64,000 nucleotides of DNA from Corylus avellana. Taxonomy: Eukaryota > Streptophyta > Magnoliopsida > Fagales > Betulaceae. The position numbers were made by a program, and so were the translations under genes. How positions within the stretch are numbered: position 1 is the first letter of the stretch; every line of letters starts with the position of its first letter. The notes under the pieces are model-generated. The model searched no databases and was not told the origin of the DNA. It was given only the letters and a program-made list of their open reading frames with translations. The stretch lies in assembly GCF_901000735.1 (NCBI RefSeq), contig NC_081543.1:26927515-26991514 (forward strand), in the 5' to 3' direction. This document shows, in pieces, positions 23,159 through 36,100 of this stretch.

Positions 23159-24670
23159 TTAAAGAGCATGGACATAAAGTCTAGGTTCTATTAGCTTGAA
23201 GTGTGTCAAATTCTTCCCCATGGCAGTATGCCAATGAGAGTATTTGACATCTTGACTAAAACATGTAGGTTTAGTGGTATGACAATAGATTGGAAGTTTT
23301 TGAATATGACCTAATTTATTATGCACAAGGCAAGAGTTAAAGTTAACAAAGCAAGGAGAAAATTCTAATTTATTATGCATATATACGAAATAGCCAACTG
23401 AACCTTGAAAAATCATAAGAGATGGTTGTTTATAAAGATAGTCATGAGTACTAAGTCATACATTATTTAGTTATTAGATGAAACCGAGCTTTATAAGAAA
23501 TTCTAGATAGACTCAGCCAAGTTAACTAGTCTTTTTGGGATCATAGCGTAGATGTGGCTAGCGTTTTTCCTTGTGTCGTTACAAATCATCTATAAATATT
23601 ATATAATACTTTCAGGCGTTAATTGACTGAAAAGTAGAGCTCCAAACGCCAGAGTGAATTATTTCAAAAGATAATTAAGAAGAAATCCTATTAGAAGTAG
23701 AAAAATGAAGAGATTTGCCTTCAAAAATTTGACAAGATTCACATAAGGTAAAATCCTTGGTAGAGCCAATGATTGGAAGCTTACAAATCTCTTTCAATTT
23801 ACAAAGAATGGGGTATGCCAGGTGGCGTAATCGCGTATGCCAGATACAGATAAAGGAGCTCGAACAACAAGAGGGAAATGAACTTCCTTGCATTATTGAT
23901 TGTAGACTTTGACAGATTGATAGGGTATAATTTGTTTCTACTACACCATGGCAAAGTATCAATTCTGTGAGACTGTCTTTCATCACAAAATAAGAAGAGG
24001 TTAGTTTGAACCATAAAATTATTTTCTGAGAAAAAGCACTGAGTAGATAATAAATTTGCTATAGTTTGTAGATGAAACAATATTTGAACCCCTACTGGCA
24101 ATTTGTAAGACCTGAACCGTTGCCCACTGCCACTTGATCACTACCATTATAGGGCTATAGTTTTGATAGATTTTTTTTTTATGTTCCTTGTAATATGATT
24201 GTTGGCCCCGCTATCTACAAACCAAGGTTGAGTGTCATGGAAGGTGTTGGTTCTAATTGCTTGGCTGCAAACTGAGATGGTAGGTGACGCCCTTGGTATG
24301 CAAAGTCTATTCCATGGAAGCAATCAAGAGCTTGATGACTAGTTTTTCCACAAATTTGACATGGAATCCTATTGGTACCAAAATGGACATCACCATTGTT
24401 GCCACGTACGATTCTTAATTATTAGGCCCAACATAATGATTTTGTTGAGTACTGGTAATTGGCTTCTTGTTGTGTGAGGAGAATTGGTTGTTTCTAGGTC
24501 TATTGTATTTGTTCTTCCTGATTTCCATTGAAAGAGTTGTTGTTCTGTTGCTATGAGTAAAGTGCAAAGCCTCTTGCTTTGGGTTGTGTAGATTGATTTT
24601 GGTTCTTAAGCATCAATTCATGATTAAGTAATTCAGTTTGAAAATCATCAAATGAAAATGGCATATCGCA
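23159..24670 (-). pseudogene. Degenerate Ty1/Copia gag-pol
   Basis: Read on the minus strand: gag-like text near 24460-24670 (DFQTELLNHELMLKNQNQS), a region equivalent to the zinc knuckle and protease (24190-24420), a GAG-pre-integrase block (23675-23830: IWHTRLRHLAYPILCKLKEI then CESCQIFEGKSLHF), and a pre-RT fragment (23159-23416: HWHTAMGKNLTHFKLIE). Many stops and frame changes occur, the integrase and most of RT are missing, and no LTRs were found. The right part lies inside the large duplication and recurs after the N gap. Confidence 0.75.
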
Positions 24671-24719
24671 ATTAGCAAAAGTAAAGGTCTAGTTAAGTTA
24701 CAAATGAAGCTACCTAAAA

Positions 24720-25140
24720 TCACTTATAAAGCACAATCTGATCTAGTAAGGAACCAATGTAGGACTTAGTACTCATGTGTGCATTTATAATTCATCTATT
24801 CTTTGTTGGCTATTCATTTTTCCAATGTAGGACTGGAATGTTACAATCTCCCCTCCTTAAATCCTTGACGTCCTCATAAAGGCCACATCATGCAGTCATC
24901 CAATACCACATGACGTTACTAGATTGATTTGATACCATTTATATTTATCCAAGGAAAACGTTAGCCACGTATGCTCTATCACTCCACAAAGACTAGTCAA
25001 TTTGGAGCTCCTAGAATTACTTATAAACCTCAATCTCATCTAGTAAGGAACTAATGTGGTTCCATAAGTGTCTTAATTTTAATCTACCCACTCTATGTGG
25101 TCAACTTATCTTTACTATCGGACTAGAGTATTACAATTCA
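24720..25140. mobile_element. TRIM-like remnant (two short direct LTR-like repeats)
   Basis: Two related blocks, about 24721-24852 and 25016-25134, share acttataaa, tctagtaaggaac, aatgtgg/agg and a terminal gactggaatgttacaat/gactagagtattacaat. Between them is a short non-coding interior ending in a diverged primer-site-like gatttgatacca. This fits a terminal-repeat retrotransposon in miniature. The corresponding sequence in copy B is about 38290-38710. Confidence 0.55.
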
Positions 25141-25790
25141 AGCCCCTAATTAATCACATAGTTGGTGAGATCAAAGCAAAGTATGTACTTGTTTTGTTTC
25201 CTTGTTGATGGTAATGTTTATTTACTACTTGGTGAAATCCCCTTATTCAAAATGATTTGTTTCTTTGTTGATGTCATTATTTGATTTGGTAAAATCCCTT
25301 GGTTCAAGATGATTTTCAGATTCTATCCTAACAGTTAAAACTCAGAAAAAGCTTTGTATACTGATGGATTTGGATATTATGAATTGTAACATTTCTTGAT
25401 GCTTCATGCTTAAGGCCTAAAAGTAAAAAGAGTTTGCTCATGACAAATGAGAAAGAGTTGGTGAATGCATGTTAATTAATGGTTAATGGTTCTCTATAAG
25501 GATATTGTTAATGGTTATAGAGAATATTTTCCATATATATATGTGAATGTCCAACGTACACCCACAACATATGCTTTAGTTAGTTGGCATATATTTTCAA
25601 CCAGAAACATGATATTGCTAGATCAAAGGCAGGCCATGATTTGTGGCACCAAATGTTCACGATATCTTCTTGTCGAAATGAGCCCACTTGCCTAATCGAG
25701 TATGTGGCTCTCTGTGATAATTCTTCTTTTCTGAGCTTCTGTGTCTCTCTCTCTTATAGTCGCTCTCCTTCTCACTGATGCAGCTGAAAT

Positions 25791-25956
25791 TAACCTTCAA
25801 TGTGGAAACACTCCCTTCATGATTGAAAAAGACCAATAATTAAGGAAACACGAATGGATTACAATAATACTGTAACACTCTAACCTTCAATGTGGAAACA
25901 CTCCCTTAATGATTGAAAAAGACCAATAATTAAGGAAACACAAATGGATTACAAAT
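25791..25956 (+). repeat. 90-bp tandem duplication present in copy A only
   Basis: taaccttcaatgtgg at 25791 recurs at 25881 with the same continuation (cactccctt, gaccaataattaaggaaac). The matching place in copy B (about 39380-39460) has the unit once. Confidence 0.85.
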
Positions 25957-26576
25957 ACTCTACCCCAATGACACCCAATATTGTCCGCTTTTGGCTTTTC
26001 CAAACCAAACTTTCTAAGAGGTCACTCATTTTGGTACTACTCTCACATGTTTAATTGCGGAGTTCAGATGAATTCATGATCATCACGGCTTTAAAACGTG
26101 TGGTTGTCATGAAGGATGTAAGTATACATATAAACACATTTTCATCTCCATACCCATGCGATATGGGATGTCACAAATACAAAATAAATATATTGCGGCA
26201 TTTCTGATTATAATCAGCACAAGGACATTGTTTGCTTTTCTTGTGTTCTTGATCATTAAAGATATGACTTGAAAGCAATATTTCAGGGTTTTTCAGGTCT
26301 ACCAATTAATCTACTGTCTACCGAGTAGAGAATATGAGATAGAGATATGACAGCAGAATCTGGAGCAGCTGGCTTTTCTAATGGGATTATTGGTTTTCTG
26401 AAAAAGGCATGGACAGCTTTGATTCCAGATCAGTTCTTTTCTGAAACAGGTTATCACCACAGGAAACTCCATGAACATAAAAGGTACAGAATAGACTTTA
26501 CTATTTACAACCATCTCAAGGCCCACACTGATCATCTTTTCAGTGTCCTGGAGACACCTTGCTTGCCAGTTCTATG

Positions 26577-26732
26577 TCATTTGAGGGCCACGCACATCAT
26601 ATTTGCTCTATCATCACTTATTGCAAGAGCCTCAGACATACGGCCACTAAATTCCTCATCAGCCCCCATGCACATTTTCATGACTTGCTTAATCTCTGCC
26701 AACTTTCTGGGACCCCAGTTCAAAGTTTCTAC
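26577..26732 (-). pseudogene. Orphan exon of an unrecognised gene, copy A, truncated
   Basis: Minus-strand frame after an acceptor-like AG (26734-26733), matching the copy B exon at 40051-40248. Here it has an in-frame extra codon (MCMGADEEF instead of MWRADEEF), substitutions and a premature stop at 26579-26577, so it lacks the last ~19 residues seen in copy B. I do not recognise the protein. Confidence 0.5.
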
Positions 26733-27486
26733 CTACATTTTGTTATATTACCGATAATTTACACGTAAAATATTTAATTGAAATGGAAAAAGAACGATGA
26801 AAACAAGATTCGAACTTAGAACCATTTATTTAAAAAATTTAAACTCGTAAAAAAAAAAAAAAATGATGGTCGTAATCATTTATATTATATTCTTACACAT
26901 TTATCCTTGTATATTTATATCATCAAAGGTAGTGATTCAGTAATTTCAAGGGATTCTCCAAAGTGATTGTGTATATACTAAGGTGAGAGTTCAATTTCTG
27001 AAATGAGAATCCTCAATTGTATTTGTAACAACATAGGAAAAACTTCTAGCCACATATATGCTATTACCCCAAAATGACTAGTCAATTTGGAGTTTTCCTA
27101 AAAAAATTTTTAAAGCCCAGTTTTACATAGTAACGAGGCAATGTCAGGCTTAGCACTCGTGACTATCTTTATAAACTAGTATCCACTCTATTTGAGTTAT
27201 TCCTCTTCTTCTCAATATGGGACATGGGTACGTACTACAATATTAGTATTATTTGCCTTGAGTTTCACTGATGTTTTGATAGGGCTCAGTTAAGCTATGA
27301 CTCAATTGGACTTGAAAGAGCGCATGCGGCTCCTACCATTTAGGCAATGTGCTACTCCCAACGAACAGGTGCTACTATAATCATCACGTCCGGGTAGAAT
27401 AACTACAGTTAGTCTCCTCCACCCTTCTTTTTGATTAGAAAAAAAAAATACCATATATATTTATATTAAGTATCCATAGCCATATA

Positions 27487-27522
<36 letters not shown>

Positions 27523-29700
27523 TCGGAGTCTAACAGAAGATAATAACACATTCAACTATTTGTCATATGAGCAGTGCACGTACGTGTCATAATAACACGT
27601 TAGTTTGAAAGATATTTAATTGGCCTACAAGATTCCATGCAACCGACCTATGTCGACTATATGTACTGTGTTGAACAACTTTATTTCTGTGGAATGATTC
27701 CAATTGCAACAGCAGGGCCAACCAAGCTATTATTTTGAGCTTTTGTGTTTCCTATTATCTTTGATTTAACCCCATTTAAACCTTGCTTTAGCTCTTAAGC
27801 CAAAGTGATTGAGGTCCAAGCCACGTGAGCCTGTCGTGACAGATGAAAGTAAGAGCACTAGAATTTGATTATGCAAGAGGTTTAGTCAAATTTTAGCTTT
27901 AAATTTTACTTTTTTCTATTTTATTTAATTACGCACTTTTCAAAAAAGCATTACACATTTCGCTATCTAAATTTTTTTCCATTATATTAAAATAATATTT
28001 TAAATAATTTTATATTCATTTTTATTTTAACTAATCTTACTCTCTCTCTCTCTCTAACCACTTCGTCGCCAAAAGTCCACATGCTGGCATATGCTGCACA
28101 TAGAGAGAGAGAGAGAGTAAATAAAAAAACTTGGGCAAATTATTTTTAGCTTTTTAATTTGTTAATGTTTAGTAGCAAATTAGTCCAATATTGCTCTTAT
28201 ATTATTATAGGTTAAAGTATACCCAAAGCTTTGAAAAAAGAAAAAAAAAAAGCACACCCAAATGAAATAAATTTATTGTACTATTTTATGATGAGTTAGC
28301 ATCAAAGTTGCACGACGAGTTCAAATTGGCTTGATTAGATTGTCAGTTATGATCACCAACTCCTGTTGCAGCAGATGCCAAAGTGGCCAGTCAAATGAGC
28401 CCTACGTGTACGTAAATCTCTATTAGCTAATTAATAATATTTTATGCAAAAAGAGAAAGAAAAAACAGTAATAATCTGTTGGGCTAAGAAGTTAATCTTT
28501 CTCTAAACAAGGGTTAATTAGCGTTAACTATTTACTAATTATGGAATCGAACACCACTAATCCTAATTAATTATGGTTAATTGCTCGGTAAGGCTGAGTG
28601 AGCCTACCTGATTTTGACATTCAACCAACTTATGTTCTGCCCATTTTGTAAGATTATTGCAGACTCATTCATCAAATGTACGTACACATTGATCCTGTGT
28701 GCTAATTTAGTGATATAGCTGCCCTGCACCGTCCTTTAATTAGCTGCCCCGCTCCGTCCTTTAATTAAGGCCCACCGGTTGAGAACTCACCCATGTATAG
28801 GCGGAGTTAGGCGTAGGCGCGTGAGAGGGGACAAACAACCTACTTAGCTCGCTTAAAGTACTGTAGCCCTAAGGTAAAGTAATGGTTGTTTCAGTTGCCC
28901 ACCCGACGGGTGTTGTGTCAAGCACGGGGTGGAAAGAACGGGTGACACTATTCAATCAATGGACGGTCGGAATCCCTAGCTAGCTAGTGGGGATATGTGA
29001 GTAGGATTCACACCTTCACCTCTATAGGTCCTACAAATCGATCTAATAGTTATTTTTAAAAATGAATGATGGACGAGTGATGGAAGAATGATGAAAGAAT
29101 ACTAAATTATGTATATTTCTCAATATTCAAAGAACATTCGAACAATCCATTATGTGGAAGTCCAATAATAACAAGTCATCGTTGGCACAACACATAAGGT
29201 GGTGGTCATACACCTTCCCTTATGTAGGTATTACAAATTTAAAGGTTGATTTTCAAAAGATGAAGATGGAGAAGTATAGGAGAAGGATAAGGGAATACTA
29301 AATAATATTTCTATTAAATATTTTGTAACTTTTTTGGGGGAATAAGGGATTGGGGGCTACTAGTATACCCAGCCAGTGAAGGGCTCGTAAGGCATGTTTA
29401 CCTTAGTGTTCCTAAGGTCCGAAGACAGTTGAATTACCCACTGCCGAAGGTCCGCCAAGCTATTAAGGACACTAGGTCCAGCGGGTCAAGGAGAAGCCTG
29501 CTGATCTGGCCTAAGGACCTACCGTGGTCTAGGACCAGGTAACACCCATGCCTTGATAGGACACATGATCGCTAATTCCCCTCTCGCTAGGTTAGATAAC
29601 CATTTCGCCACTCTTAATATTCACAGGGTAATCACAAACTCCCTCAACAACATTTTTCTGAGAGTCCCCAAAGCCTTACAAAAGAGAGGCAAGAACGTCA
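26733..29700. other. Intergenic: TRIM-like remnant, TA microsatellite, GC-richer blocks
   Basis: About 27028-27240 is another diverged relative of the TRIM-like LTR at 24720 (cttctagccacatata...gactagtcaatttggag). A TA repeat lies at about 27489-27521. About 28770-28975 and 29330-29640 are GC-richer than their surroundings and similar in both large copies but have no readable gene. No RNA gene was recognised. Confidence 0.5.
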
Positions 29701-30648
29701 AGCCTATATAATTAAGGAGGGTATGACCTTTCACAAAATACACATTCGTATACCCTTACTTATTCTCGGTCAATTTACCTCATCATCTCCTATTCTTACT
29801 GACTTAAGCATTAGAGGTGATTCTACGAAGCCTTTTGTGGACCTTTTTAACCTTGTCTTATTTTTAGTCTTCTTATGGAGCTTGACATGTGGTCACTATA
29901 TCAATAATAAGTATACCATAATAGTACAACTCTTTGCTTCTTTCTTTGCGTTCTCTCATGGATCAATACATGTTTTTAGAAATTCGTTAGGTGTTTCTTG
30001 ATATTTTACAAATCTTATATGGCCTTAAAAAGTGGACTGAAAGTTTGGCTTGCCTCAGGCCAATAAAAAATTTTACTAGAGATCTTCAGTTCAAAAAAAA
30101 AAAAAAAACGGTAGAGATTACAAAATTAGGAGAGAATATTTCTATATTTTTCATTGGAAGTCTCAACTATTTATTTTTTAACAAAAAAATTCCAATGATT
30201 TTTTCACCCAAGGTAAACTCTTTTTGTTATCAGGAATCTAGTCTGCAAAAGCTTTCAGTAATTTTTTAGAGGGTGTGTAATTTAAAGGAGATAATTATCA
30301 ATTAATTAATGTAATTTCATGGTTTAATACACATACGATATTTGTACGTGTTTATGACTGTGATTTTCGTCCGCATGACGAAAGAAATAATGTTTTAGAA
30401 TTTCCACCATTGCCATATGATGGGTACATTTAATAATTACTACATAGGACGACCATTAATTAATGAAGCATGTTGTAAACATTTGGTCTCACTGTTTCAT
30501 GATGAACATAAAGACCACTTAGGCAAATTAGCTCCATCATTATCATCATCATCATCAACAGCTAGCAATCCACAAACATGGCTTGCATCATCCATCCATA
30601 CATACATACATACAACTAAATGATGAGCATTCAGCAGCCAGCAGGCTC

Positions 30649-30657
30649 TATATATTA
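30649..30657 (+). promoter_or_regulatory. TATA box of the SPIRAL1-like gene, copy A
   Basis: tatatatta about 90 bp upstream of the start codon, leaving room for a leader of roughly 60 bases. The same element occurs in copy B (about 44143-44151). TCA and catc/cata microsatellites just upstream differ in repeat number between the copies. Confidence 0.55.
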
Positions 30658-30747
30658 GGGTTCTCTCCCCTTGTTCCGGCCGCTTGTCAATTATTTTTCT
30701 TCTTAATTGCTTCATCAACAGATCTTAGAATTAAGCAGCTGGTAGCC

Positions 30748-31121
30748 ATGAGCAGAGGTGGGAGCTTTGGCGGCGGGCAAAGTTCGTTGGGCTACCTCTT
30801 TGGCTCCGATGAGAAACCAAGCGCAGCTCCTCCACCAAGAACAGTCAACCCTCCTCCATATGGTGTCGACACCATCACAGATCAGAAGCCTCCTTCAGAG
30901 AAAGATAAAGTTTCAAACAACTACCACCGAGCTGAAGGCCAAAATTCGGGAAACTTCATAACTGTAAGTAGTACTACTTGTGAATTAATTTTCATATGTT
31001 TATATATGCATTTGCACCATATCTTAATTACATATGAAATGATCAGGATCGTCCATCAACAAAAGTCAAATCCGTACCAGGTGGAGATTCATCTCTCGGT
31101 TACTTGTTTGGAGATAAGTAA
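30748..31121 (+). CDS. SP1L: SPIRAL1-like protein (microtubule-associated), copy A
   Basis: Small plant protein that binds cortical microtubules and helps control directional cell expansion (SPIRAL1 family). Two exons, 30748-30963 and 31047-31121, with GT-AG borders, join in frame to 291 nt, or 96 residues plus stop, close to the family's ~100-120. Hallmarks: the N-terminal repeat GGGQSSLGYLFG (about 8-19), a Pro-rich low-complexity middle, the conserved NNYHRAEGQNSGNFIT crossing into DRPSTKVKSVPGG, and the matching C-terminal repeat SSLGYLFGDK. The start is supported by the typical MSRGGSFGGG beginning. The predicted protein is identical to that of copy B at 44242-44621; probably one locus is shown twice. 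No defect is seen. Confidence 0.93.
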
Positions 31122-33164
31122 GTAATTAATTACATTTCTTTCTCCAAACTCTAGCTCTAATATGTGATTTGGTGTAGCTTTTATGTGGGTTTTGAATACT
31201 TTGTAAAATAAGGGATTAAGTTCCCATAAGGGTTGGATTTGCAAGGGTTTCTTCAAATTTATGTATGGTGTTTGATTGCATATATATATAAATGATGCAG
31301 ATAGGTCAGCTTCTTTCTTATGAATATCAGTGTGAGGATTTTCAGATATTTTAATAACACTAAAGCTTGTGATTATATTTGTGGCTAAATTTGGAAAGAA
31401 ATAAAGTGAACTTTCCATTTGCTTCTTCATGTGTTGGGACCTCTTTCCAGATACAGACTTGCATTAAATTTATATAATGTCACTACTCTTTTTTCTGTTC
31501 CTTTTCGTATTGTTTATTTGGCACCCACTGATTATAAAGATTAGTGATTTTTATATTCTCTAAGAGATTTATTATGGATTTTTTATCATGATGCCAACCA
31601 GGTAAGCATATGCAGAGTTACAGTCTCTAATTAATATGATATAATTGATACTTCCATATTTGTGTCTCAACCGTACCCCATATACTCAGCTTGGAGGTTT
31701 TTTTTTTCTTTTTTTTTTTTAATAGTTTTTGATTGTTTTATTAAAGAAACTGAAGACTTGATGACATGAAATAGTCGCATATATAGGTTTAATTACCAAT
31801 CAGAACTTTGTGATTGCTTCTTTCTAATAATTAATTAACTTGTTAATTACTACAATGATATATAATACTCCACATAATTGTAGTAATTAACTCAGTGTTA
31901 ATGGCCATAGGAACTAATTAGTTACTCGATTATCATACCGATGCACAATTAAGAAAAGGGGAAGTGCTAGGTTTTCCATATATATTCTCCCTCCCCCGCA
32001 CAGATCTTGTTATTGATCGAGTTTATTATCACCCTATGGTTGTTTATATGCATGTATAGGTTATTGTTTAATTACATGGCTGCAACAAGAATTATGTTGA
32101 AAAGAATAACTTGAAGTTTGCAGTCCATTATTATCCATCTTAGAAGTTAGAACTATATCAATTTTCAATTCTTTAATCACAAAATCATTGCTATTTTTTG
32201 GAGTTCAGATGTTAACAAATTCATCTAAAAAAATGATAAACTACGCTCAGCCAACAATTAAAAGATATGTATTAGTGAAGATTATTTTTTGAAGATTTTT
32301 ATTTTTTATTTTTTATGCATTATGGTTTACCCAATGTTGGATTTTTATTTTTTTTGATATCTACACACTGATGGCTGTGTCATCAGGGCTGTGGCATGCA
32401 TTTCTTTTCATTAGCATTTGGATATGTTAAATAGGCATAGTCCCAAGTTGTCAAATCCTTTTAATAGTTTAATTAGTATAGTGCTAGCTATAATTACTTC
32501 GAAAAAGACATTGTTTACCATAGAAGTAGGGTTTATAATAGTAGCAGAGGCAGTGAATTAGTGAAAGAATTTAATAATTACTTAATTGAAGAGGGTTTAG
32601 TGAATAATTTAGCTTCTGCTTAAGCTAATGAATTTTTATAAACAATACTCCTTTGACATGCAGTCGATCTATAGCAAATCACTTATGTTTCTAATTCGTT
32701 TTTTTGTTGCATAAGAAAGATCAAATGAATTATGTGACAAGTTCATTAACTAAAAACAAGAATTTGAGGACGCTTTAATTTCGACAAGTTTTAACACGAG
32801 AGATTTCATTGCATGTGCTTATATATGACTTAAAAGGAGTAAACTTTCATGACATCCCCCTTCACACTTTTGTCAAAACAAATGTTTCACATCGATCTAT
32901 CTCAGGAATATTTCCCCACCCCAACCTTTTTTTTTTTTTTTTTTCCCCAAATTTAATGATGAAATATGTATGGACTGGATCATGGTAAATCGATTGATGA
33001 TGCATATTTAAGTCGCATATGTTGTAGATAACATGATCTCCAACAATAATCAGAGTAATTCTTTTAGTGGATATATGAATATCTGCTTAGACACTAGTGC
33101 AAATGCTTTATGCTAGCTTCCATAGTGTTAAGAGGGAAAGTCGATCTCCTCCTTTGACAGTGTC
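31122..33164. other. Intergenic, no gene recognised
   Basis: AT-rich sequence downstream of the SPIRAL1-like gene, matching 44622-46623 in copy B with small indels. It has poly-T runs near 31698-31722 and 32929-32944. No domain-bearing frame and no RNA gene recognised. Confidence 0.6.
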
Positions 33165-36100
33165 AATTTTGTTAGGGAAGGAGACACCCTTGAATCAATG
33201 ATTGTGCAAACCCCACAGAATAATAATGGAATGATAAATGCAAGAGATCAACACACAGTATTTACGTGGTTTGGCATTGGGCCTACATCCACGGGACTAA
33301 CTCTGATCAATCCACTATAAATAACTTGTTACAGTGGTGTTTACTCAAGTTATTGAAAACTTGAGTTAATACATGAGTAAAATAATACAGAGATAAACAA
33401 CCTCTGTTGAAACTAATATACACTCTCAGTGGTATATTAAAACATTTTTTTCTTAATTCTCTCCTCTCCTGGCTTCTCTTCTCGTGTGTTGTTGTTAATC
33501 ATCATCAATCATGTTTGAGGCATAAGGCCCATTGGCTATTTATAGCCAAAGTTAAAACCATCTAGATGATGAACTTAGCCCCCAAGTTGGAACCATCTAA
33601 ATGATGAAGACAAATTGAGAACTTTCTAGATGGATGGAGAATCATCTAGATAAATCTTTGTAGAGAACCTTCTAAATAGATGGAGAACCATCTAGATAAA
33701 TCTTTGTAAAGAACCTTCTAGATGGATGGAGAACCATCTAGATAAATCTTTATAAAAAACCTTCTAGATGGATGGAGAACCATCTAAATAAATCTTTGTA
33801 GAACTTGTTCCATTTTGTTTAATCAAAATCTTATATTAAGTAGGGAAAAACCTTGTCGGCAGCCAACAAATCTCCCCCTCACTACTTACAGGAGCAAGCC
33901 ACGACTAACTCCACTCACAGGAAGTTTAAATCGGCTAACTAGGAACATAGCTCAAGCTTCACAGTCAGAACCACCTTAGTCAACATATCAGAGGATTCTT
34001 TTCTGTATGGATCTTTTCAAGCTTCATTTGCTTCTTGTCTATCGCCTCACGTAGTCAATGATACCTCACATCAATATGCTTCGCCCTTGAACATAACTTG
34101 GAAGTACCCTTCAGATATCTTAAGATCCATTTCATAGCTTCCCAATAGTCTTTGCCCAGATTTGGGAGAAATCTGCTTATAGTACCTACAGCATGTGCAA
34201 TGTCTGGTCGTGTGCACACCATGGCATACATAAGACTCCCAACAGCTGAGGAGTAAGGAATGACCTCCATTGCCTTCTTCTGTGCAAAGCTTTTAACTAC
34301 TAACAGTGCTTTGTGCCTTGCTAGCTTTCCACTGCTATCCCTTTTTAGGTTGAACACTCACTTGGTCTTTAGTGATTTTTTGCCTTTAGGAAGTTCTACC
34401 AACTTATAGGCATCATTTTTCTGTTGAGAATTATTCTCTTCTTGCATGGCTTTTACCCAGCAAATTTTATCCTTATGAGATTGTACTTCTTGGAAACTCT
34501 CTGTCTCCCCCTCTCCAGTAAGCAGAATATATTCTAAAGTAGGATATTTGGATGATGATCTATGCTCTCTAGTAGATCTTCTAACCTGAGATCTTGAATC
34601 TTCCTGATCATGAAGATGCTCCCCCTGCTCAGTATCCTCATCATTATCAAGCAACTCTGGCTCATCACTGGGAGTCAATTCTAGTGCATCATGCAGAACT
34701 TCCTCGTCTGGAGTATGCTGAGAAGGACTGGAAGATAAATCAACTATATCTTCAATCGCAGCTTTAGACTTCTTAGGTTTATCTGCATCACCATAGAATT
34801 GGTCTTCATAGAAAACCACATCTCGACTTTTGACAATCTTCCTCTTGATTGGATCCCATAGCCTGAATCCAAAATTTTCATTTCCATAACCCAAAAAAAT
34901 ATAGGGAAGTGCCTTGTCATCAAGCTTCAACCTGTTCTCCTTTGGAACATATGCAAAAGCCTTGCACCCAAATACCTTCAGATGAGAATATGAGACATCT
35001 CTTCCGCTTCATACTCTCTCCGGTATGTCGAAACCCAAAGGAACTGAAGGTGAACGGTTGATTAAATAGCAGGCCGTTAGAATGGCCTCTCCCCAAAATG
35101 ACTTGTGTAATCCAACCATTTTGAGCATGCATCTAACTCTTTCTACAATGGTGCGGTTCATCCTCTCCGCAATACCATTGTGTTGTGGGGTACCTGGCAC
35201 AGTCTTTTCATGCCTTATTCCATGCTCTGAGCAAAAGCTTTTGAATTTCTTCACAGTATATTCTCCTCTATTGTTAGTATGGAGACACTTCAACTGTTTT
35301 CCAGTCTCTCTTTCAACCATGGCATGGAATTGTTGAAAGATGTCAAAGACTTGATCTTTTGTCTTTAATAGATAGACCCACACTTTCTTTGATACATCAT
35401 CAATGAATATGACAAAATATCTATTGCCACCCAAGGTTGGAACTTTGATAGGTCCACAAACATCTGAGTAGGCCCTCTCCAGAACAGTAGATTTCTTTTG
35501 CGAAGACGTTGCAAAAGAAACTCTATGTTGTTTCCCGAATAAACAATGTTCACATGGATTAAGAGTTTTACCTTTGTCAACAGGAATGAGCGACTTCTTT
35601 GCCAAAATCTGCAGCCCTTTCTCACTCTTGTAGCCTTTTGTGCCATAAATTTGGAGATGAACTATCTTCCACAGCGAACAACTCATCACGACATACCTTC
35701 ATACGTGGTCTTGTATAATGAACAACAAGACTTGCCTTTAGCCACCACCAAAGATCCCTTGGTGAGCTTCCAAATTCCTTTGCCAAAGTAACTTTCATAC
35801 CCTTCTTTATCAAGAATATTCCCAGATATATGATTGAGACGCAGGCCGGGAATATGTCGAACATCTTTCAAAATCAATGTACACCCAACATTGGTTTGAA
35901 CACGAATGTTACCAACCTCAACTATCTTCAAGTTGCTAGTGTTACCCATTCTTACCATACCAAAGTCATCTGCTTTGTATGACGTGAAGATCTCCTTGTT
36001 AGGAGTAGCATGGTAAGAGGCAACGGTGTCTACAACCCACTCCTCATCATTACCCGCAACATGCAAATAATCCCCAGCGCCATAAGATAGAACTACCACA

